64,000 nt of DNA, taken from NCBI GenBank assembly GCA_016584305.1, contig JACEEZ010009461.1:1-64000 (forward strand). Reading direction: 5' to 3'. The notes beneath the pieces are model-generated. The model made no database searches, was not told where the DNA came from, and saw only the letters and a list, made by a program, of their open reading frames with translations. The position numbers and the translations under genes were made by a program. This stretch comes from Chionoecetes opilio. Its lineage: Eukaryota; Arthropoda; Malacostraca; Decapoda; Majidae. Positions 58,682-64,000 of the stretch are shown here, in pieces. How positions within the stretch are numbered: the first letter of the stretch is position 1; the number at the start of each line of letters is the position of its first letter.

Positions 58682-58860
58682 TTAAAAGGAAGATGAAGAC
58701 AGCAAGCGTCGTCGAGACATGGAAGTGTTGGCCTCTGGGACGCTCTGATGACGCAACAAATCCTTCCCTTGCCTACCAGTCCGTTGTTCTTGTATCATTA
58801 CCGTAGTGTTAGTTTTCATCCCATTGACTTCATTTACTTAACTTAATAACTAATGATTTC
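58682..58860. other. no gene seen
   Basis: Short unclassified spacer. Confidence 0.4.
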
Positions 58861-58974
58861 GTTACACACACGCACACGCACACAGACACAGAACCACACA
58901 CACGCACATACAGACACACGCACGCACGCACACACACACACCCGCAAATGCACAGACACAAACACACACACACT

Positions 58975-59018
<44 letters not shown>

Positions 59019-59020
59019 CA
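58861..59020. repeat. (CA)n/CGCA and (GA)n microsatellites
   Basis: CACACGCA repeats (58864-58982) pass into (GA)n (58982-59017). Confidence 0.95.
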
Positions 59021-59395
59021 GATTCAGATTTAATACTTTTATTCACAATTGAGTTAACATTTGTGAAAAAGACTGTTTCGAGATAACAGTCTTATCTCAG
59101 GATACATAGTATTAGCTGATGATAAAACAAGTACATTAATACGATGGACAATATTGTTGTTTTAGTAAGCTTCACATTTTTGTTTTGTTTTGTTTTGTTC
59201 TTCCTTAGATTAATCATCTAATGGCACAGAATTCTGGATGTGCAGTTAGTGTTTGTGGGAGGAGGGCTAATGAAGTGAATTGCAAGTTCAGCAAGGGTGG
59301 GTTTTGGTCACAGAACACTGTTGTCTTTGGCGGGTGACGCAGCCACAGTCACGAAGGTAGTGAGCAAGTGTTATCCTCAGTAGCGCACAGCCTAC

Positions 59396-59443
<48 letters not shown>

Positions 59444-60413
59444 ATATATATATAATATATTATATATATATTATATATAAAATATTTGGTAGTAGTTTTT
59501 GGTAGACATAATATGTATCACACAAACATGCATGGGTAACATCAGCAATACCTTTTGGGGCCTCCGCCCCTTGGCTGCCCCCCGCCTCGCCGCTGTGGCC
59601 CTCCCCATGCACTACCACTCTGCCTCGCTGCTGTCCAGGCTGCACCAAGGCCAAGGGAGAACTCCCTTGGCCTTGGGCTGCACCAACACCAATACTCGAT
59701 GATGCGTTGGCATTGTTATGGAATCGGTTTTCTCCGCTGAAAGTTTCAACTATGCATCCCCATGGCCTGTAGGTATAAAAGTATGCATCCTGGACTTTGG
59801 GTGCAAGTAATATCATGTTTCCCAAATATTCTACAACATAGAGATGAAGGGACACCATCATAAGTATATGGTCTAGAATACCTATTTTCTTGCAAGATGT
59901 TGGATGAGGCTGAAACAAACGAGGGTGAAGAGCTTGGAAAACATTCTATATATTTGTATTTGCGGCGGGAGGACTGCTGCTTGTGTGTGTGGCGACTGTG
60001 GCGGGCTGGGATGCCGGCGGGCGGGCAACCGCTGCGGTGTCAACAGCGGCGGGCGACTGTTGCCTCAGGAGCTTACCAATCGCATGGTGGCGCAGGTTGG
60101 CAAGGATGTAATATTGTAATATAGAGACAAATAGTTTTAGGCGAGTATTTCTTTGTCCTTTGTACATGTGGAGGGAATCCTATTATTTGGTATTGAATTA
60201 TATCCTTATGACCAGTAGCTATTGGAGGTGTTTTGAATGCTGCATATTCCAAAGGTGATGAACAGTGATGGCGGACGTTCCCTCGGCAGTTCACGTATGT
60301 ACAATGTGCAGCAAAGACTGTGCTGCAGCGGAAGAGTGTGGCAGCTGATATATAAGACAGGGACAAGACAAGACTGCGTAGTGAGGAGAAGGAACTATTA
60401 GATAACTGTTTAA
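59021..60413. other. no confident gene; TA repeat and a hairpin
   Basis: Contains a (TA)n tract at 59400-59480 and a GC-rich block at 59550-59700. A perfect 14-bp hairpin lies at 59645-59676 (CCAAGGCCAAGGGA, loop GAAC). A second GC-rich block (59960-60075) with CGGCGGGCGGGC motifs could be exon-like or CpG-rich, but no domain or paired splice sites were found. Confidence 0.4.
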
Positions 60414-60656
60414 CCCCTTCAGACCCAGACCGTATAATCTCCATGGAAATTTGGGTACCATTAGACGATTTTTAGTGAATATAAGCAATATTTTAAAGAT
60501 ATGACCTGTTTAGTGTCCTTGTCGACTAACTAATTTGGTATATTTAGTTACTTTTTGTAATTTTATGGCTAAATATAACATTATATGGCTATTATATAAT
60601 ATGGCTATTATATAACAAATTTTACATAGCATAGGAAAGATCTGGGCGTGAAGAGG
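60414..60656 (+). mobile_element. TTAA-flanked MITE (CCCCTT family), copy 7
   Basis: TTAA at 60410-60413 and 60657-60660. CCCCTTCAGACCCAGACCG start and TCTGGGCGTGAAGAGG end. A small internal duplication of TATGGCTATTATATAA near 60575-60615 accounts for the extra length. Confidence 0.88.
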
Positions 60657-60796
60657 TTAAAAAGAATGCACGCCACAACGAGCGCCAGGCGGCGAGAGGG
60701 ACTGTCACTATCTGTGTACCCTTGTGCAGCACCTGTGGGGTCCCTGCGTCCAGTGTGCTGCTCAGGCTGAGTGCTGCGTGAAGCAAAGACAACGTG

Positions 60797-60925
60797 ATTT
60801 TAAAGACGGCTTTTTTTCTCCGTCGGTGTGCATGTGTAGTGCCTCTAAATGCGATTTTAAAGACGGCTTTTTCTCTCCGTCGGTGTGCATGCGTAGTGCC
60901 TCTAAATGCGCTTTTTCTCTCCGTC
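60797..60925. repeat. tandem duplication of about 57 bp
   Basis: GATTTTAAAGACGGCTTTTT, CTCCGTCGGTGTGCATG, GTAGTGCCTCTAAATGC twice, followed by a partial third unit (GCTTTTTCTCTCCGTC). Confidence 0.85.
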
Positions 60926-60986
60926 ATTTTCGCCAACTTAACATGCGGCGACTATTTATGTGTGCATTTTTATGTGTCTCTCTCAG

Positions 60987-61136
60987 GCGTTCATGACGAT
61001 GTGAATGTTTGTGACGTCAAACGTGCTAGTGTTGATTAACTACATTGCCTTCGCCGGGAACCTGATGGCCCTCGTGTGCATCACCTCCTTCTTCTGGTTC
61101 CGCGTGAAGCATTCGGATTGGCCGCGTCCCATTAAG
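60987..61136 (+). CDS. SLC7-type amino-acid transporter, exon n
   Basis: An internal exon of a light-chain amino-acid transporter (SLC7, LAT/y+LAT group), a 12-helix plasma-membrane protein that exchanges neutral or cationic amino acids and partners an SLC3 heavy chain. From 61005 the frame reads VLINYIAFAGNLMALV (a transmembrane helix) and ends in RVKHSDWPRPIK; the -RPIK- end followed by a new hydrophobic helix is characteristic of the helix 10-11 boundary in this family. It ends at a clear donor (GTAAGC at 61137). The best acceptor is CTCTCTCAG ending at 60986, but from there the transporter frame meets TGA at 61002-61004. Either the true exon starts differently, a base is wrong between 60987 and 61020, or the gene is damaged. 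The coding part supported by similarity is 61005-61136. Upstream exons were not found. Confidence 0.75.
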
Positions 61137-61361
61137 GTAAGCTTACAGGGATAGATAAGTAACTGTTGATAAGGCATTATACCCCAAACACCTTCGGATA
61201 GGATCGTATAGGAACACAAGGATGAAACTAACAGCAACGGATTTATTGAAACTTACGAGGCCTTTACTTGGGCCTTACTTATTTTTTCTTGCATTTCCTT
61301 ATTCTCTATTTTCTTCCCGCCCTCCTTCTGTATTTTCTTTCCCTTTTCTTTCCTTCTGCAG

Positions 61362-61539
61362 GTTTGGATCGGCTTTCCCATCATCTACATCGTCCTCTCG
61401 TTATTCCTGTGCGTCATGCCCGTGGTGAAGCAGCCCCTGGAGGTGGTGGCGGCCCTCGTCATCCTCGCCACGGGCATTCCTGTCTACTACTTCCTCGTCC
61501 ACAGAGAACAGAAGCCCCAATGTCTCCTCAACGCCATGG
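61362..61539 (+). CDS. SLC7-type amino-acid transporter, exon n+1
   Basis: The next exon of the same gene, after a 225-base intron with a textbook acceptor (TTTCCTTCTGCAG ending at 61361). It is in phase with the previous exon and encodes 59 codons plus one base: VWIGFPIIYIVLSLFLCVMP (helix 11), VVKQPLEVV, then ALVILATGIPVYYFLV (helix 12) and the cytoplasmic start HREQKPQCLLNAM. The IGFPIIYI and TGIPVYYF motifs are those of the last two helices of SLC7 LAT-type transporters. The donor GTAAGT begins at 61540, leaving phase 1, so at least one further exon (the C-terminal tail) should lie downstream. None was recognised before the window end. No stop or frameshift within the exon, so the gene may well be functional. 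Confidence 0.88.
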
Positions 61540-61584
61540 GTAAGTACTTCTGATTGTTTTTGTATGTGTCGTTATTCTTTTTAA

Positions 61585-62347
61585 CCCGTGGGCTGCGGCA
61601 AGCCTTCCGGAAGGCTCTGCTGAGCGTTTGCGGCATGCCTTCCGGAAGCACGATTTTCAATTGCATACAAAAACCGCGCCACCATTCGTAAAGTCTACAA
61701 ACTGTGTCACATGTAGGTCGCTATGTCAGCCCTCGATACCACACATCACCATCGGCCTAACTACGCTGTACGCAGGGATACCACTCCTTAGGTTTTTTTC
61801 CTAAGATCTTAGGATTTAGGCCATGGCCTTGGGATATTTTTTGTCTATCTTGTGATTTTTGAAGGGATTATTCAAGTATTTCTTCAGTGGTTTATCTCAA
61901 GGTAAGCATATGTACCGCATTTAGGATTCAGTTTCAATGTTTTCTTAACGACCTTGGGATATTTTTGTCTATCTTAGGATTTTTTGGGGGTCAGTTTTGG
62001 GTCAGTCCTAAATACGGTACACATGCTTACCTTGAGATAAACTACTGGAGAAATATTTGAATAATCCCCTCAAAATCTTGGGAAAAATCCCAAGGAGTGG
62101 CATCCCTGACCCCACCTCAGCATTCTCTCGCAAGCGGTTTGGTGCCATTCGCGCCAGAAATTTCAACTCCCGACCACAACCACAACACAACCCCATACGT
62201 TTGAGTTAAAAATAAATATACTGCCGGATGCGGATTTTTACTACCTTGACGTTGATGTGATTTTCATCCAATTCTGTAATGGTCACTGTTTCACTCACAT
62301 TGCCGCACTGTGGGCACTAAAAATGTCACACTTCCCGCAGTCCCCGG
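61585..62347. mobile_element. TTAA-flanked element in the transporter intron
   Basis: TTAA at 61581-61584 and 62348-62351. Ends CCCGTGGGCTGCGG and, inverted, CCGGGGACTGCGGGAAG. TTAA flanks and a CCC start again suggest the piggyBac superfamily, but the ends differ from the CCCCTT MITE family. Near the left end GCCTTCCGGAAGGC is a perfect palindrome (61602-61615), partly repeated at 61638-61649. A second element is nested inside. No transposase. Confidence 0.75.
61773..62108. mobile_element. 336-bp palindromic MITE nested in the TTAA element
   Basis: CAGGGATACCACTCCTTAGG at the left is inverted at the right (CCAAGGAGTGGCATCCCTG). The arms extend inward over most of the element: GGGATTATTCAAGTATTTCT, TTATCTCAAGGTAAGCAT and GTACCG in inverted order. 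The end sequence is hAT-like, but no 8-bp duplication is present. Confidence 0.7.
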
Positions 62348-62351
62348 TTAA

Positions 62352-62768
62352 GGCTTATTTCGTGTTTTAGAGGATTTTTTCATTAGTTTTAGTTTGATCT
62401 TTATTTAGTTTAGTTTTTATTCGTGTTTGGTGTTATGTTTTGTTTTATATATGTGTATTTTTTTTTTTTTTAGTAGTAATAGTAGTATACATGTTCTCAT
62501 GGGAAGCTAGTGACTCGATGTTGCCTGTAACATGTATCAGGGCAGCAGTTAACCTGTAAAACCAGTGAAATAAGAGCGATGAATGGAGGTTTACAGGATT
62601 TCGCGCCTTGACAATATTTCGCAAAGCAGCGGAACAGGCGGAACTAGTAATAGAGTGAATATCGTCGTAGAAATAATGTAATTACAGATAACAGGACACA
62701 AGTAAACACACAGATGTACATTCAAAAGCATGGACTTAATTTAAGACCACGTATAAGAATATACAAGG
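62352..62768. other. no gene seen; continuing intron
   Basis: Presumably still the transporter intron. A T run is at 62459-62472. No exon was recognised. Confidence 0.4.
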
Positions 62769-63940
62769 TACCGTAGATAACACTATACTATATATAGTCG
62801 CCAGTCAATTAGAGAGAACTGAAACTCGAGAAATGCCAGTGGTCGCTGGCAGTTTTAACTCAAAGGTTGGTCTACTGTGTTTTGGCTCCGCGACTAATAT
62901 TTTTCATAAATTTAAATTTCGCGATAACATTGATGCACCGCATCTGAATACCAAAAAATATAGTTCTTTCTGTTGTTCTACAAATTATATGGATGACATT
63001 CATTACGATGGAACGTTCTATAATAGCAATTTAATGCAAATTACTCGCCTCGAGTACAAAGCTTAATATATTTTTTAACATGTATATTGTGGCATGTAAA
63101 ATTTGGGTGATTTTTCACACTGTTTTCTAAGACAGTACTGCTGCGCCCTGGCAACGCTTGTAAAAATACAATAGCAATGCCTTGGAAAAACGAAGAATAA
63201 AGAATGCCGAAATCGGCTTGTTGCTGCGACAATGTAGGTTATAATTGTGGGGGCGACACGCCGCGGCGGGAGTGGTGGGCGGGAGATTGTGGCGGGGAGA
63301 TTGAATCAAAATATTGCCACTTCACGCGTCGACTCATTGCACTTCCAGGCTTTCTATCTGATTGATACACAATAATAACAGGAAAATATGACTGCCTAGG
63401 TATAGATAACTTCTAAACATACGTTATTGACTATATAATATCATAGAGTAACATTTACCTCGCCTCCTCAACTATAACCTACTTGGTTATTTGGTTAAAT
63501 GCATGTTTTACAGACTCAGGCTTTCTATACAATATACATATAGAAGAAAATCGTTTCTTAAATTATACTTTTGTGTTTTAAGTGCAGTGGAATAAGCCCA
63601 TATTTTTCTTTCAAGTTGACCAACTTTTCACCAAATTGTGAGTTAAAAATGCCAGCGACCACTGGCATTTCGGAGTTGCGTTCTCTCTAATTGCCACTGC
63701 ACTAATGTCGCCAGGCACAAAATATTACGAATTTTAGCATCCTCAGACTTTTATGTGCCACTGAGACATGTAAGTGTGATGTACATAATATAAACGTATA
63801 CTATGGATGTATACGTATACGTATACGTATACTTCAGTGGCACATACAAATCAGTAGTGATGCTAAAATTCATAATATATTGTGCCTGGCGACATTAGTG
63901 CAGTGGCAAGTGACTGGCGACTATAGTGTTATCTACGGTA
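62769..63940. mobile_element. composite nested palindromic element
   Basis: Three inverted-repeat layers. The outer ends TACCGTAGATAACACTATA and GTCGCCAGTCA are inverted at 63910-63940. Inside, 62806-63693 is bounded by CAATTAGAGAGAAC and GCCAGTGGTCGCTGGC and is the reverse-oriented relative of 9905-10815. Beside it, 63694-63906 is a separate palindrome (CCACTGCACTAATGTCGCC, GGCACA-AATAT inverted) with a central TATACG repeat. No recognised protein. It may be one element whose arms have been invaded, or several successive insertions. Confidence 0.75.
63808..63832. repeat. TATACG hexamer repeat at palindrome centre
   Basis: Four self-complementary TATACG/CGTATA units at the symmetry axis of the 63694-63906 palindrome. 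Confidence 0.9.
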
Positions 63941-64000
63941 GAGCAGCTGATAGGTATATATTGTGGAAATGACTAGCATTTCGTTTAAATTTAGTATGTT

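Overview
This is a repeat-saturated eukaryotic window. It most likely comes from an arthropod, and a decapod crustacean is the best guess. Pointers are pentameric CCTAA/TTAGG-type motifs (the arthropod telomere pentamer) scattered through it, very abundant dinucleotide and trinucleotide microsatellites, CR1-like and Jockey-like non-LTR retrotransposons, tRNA-derived SINEs, many short palindromic DNA elements, and intron-split genes with GT-AG borders. No bacterial-style gene organisation is present. Taxonomy is inference; no marker gene settles it.

The only convincing host gene is a pair of consecutive exons (about 61005-61136 and 61362-61539, + strand) of an SLC7-type amino-acid transporter. 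The gene continues downstream through an intron that begins at 61540 and carries a TTAA-flanked transposon. A weaker orphan exon lies at 52301-52455. A C2H2 zinc-finger array (53509-54664) has three frame breaks and is called a pseudogene.

Layout. 1-540: 26-bp satellite. 541-6.4 kb: decayed CR1 and Jockey-like fragments. 6.4-11 kb: palindromic MITEs and two satellite arrays (31 bp and about 74 bp) that end in the same sequence. 11.4-18.3 kb: foldback elements, a 57-bp array and retroelement ends. 18.5-27.8 kb: two direct copies, about 5.2 kb apart, of a unit of about 4 kb. Each holds a tRNA-derived SINE, an element whose long inverted ends carry TTAGG-like 30-bp repeats, a nested TTAA-bounded palindrome and a remnant of a Merlin/IS1595-type transposase. 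29.1-36.4 kb: a large foldback made of about 700-bp units, broken by a hAT-like insertion with 8-bp target duplication and by a reversed CR1 copy. 37.0-38.1 kb: a 1-kb palindrome. 38.1-40.7 kb: the 3' end of a Ty3/gypsy-type LTR retrotransposon on the minus strand, with a hAT MITE inside its LTR. 41.2-42.7 kb: an inverted-repeat element with a CACC-rich minisatellite. 42.9-46.9 kb: a 4-kb G/T-rich minisatellite of 44-bp period. 47-52 kb: microsatellites, a SINE and an AT-rich block. 53.1-57.5 kb: two inverted-repeat elements with overlapping spans around the zinc fingers and a CR1 reverse transcriptase. 58-64 kb: more MITEs, the transporter exons and a nested multi-level palindrome.

A recurring theme is one TTAA-flanked MITE family (CCCCTT ends, about 200 bp) found seven times. 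The most novel-looking system is the long-TIR element at 19865-22764, about 25117-27840 and 54940-57540, whose inverted ends contain arrays of a 30-bp unit built on the telomeric pentamer. The sequence, above all 27.8-36.4 kb, shows many single-base and homopolymer-length differences between copies. Some frameshifts may therefore be assembly error rather than biology.
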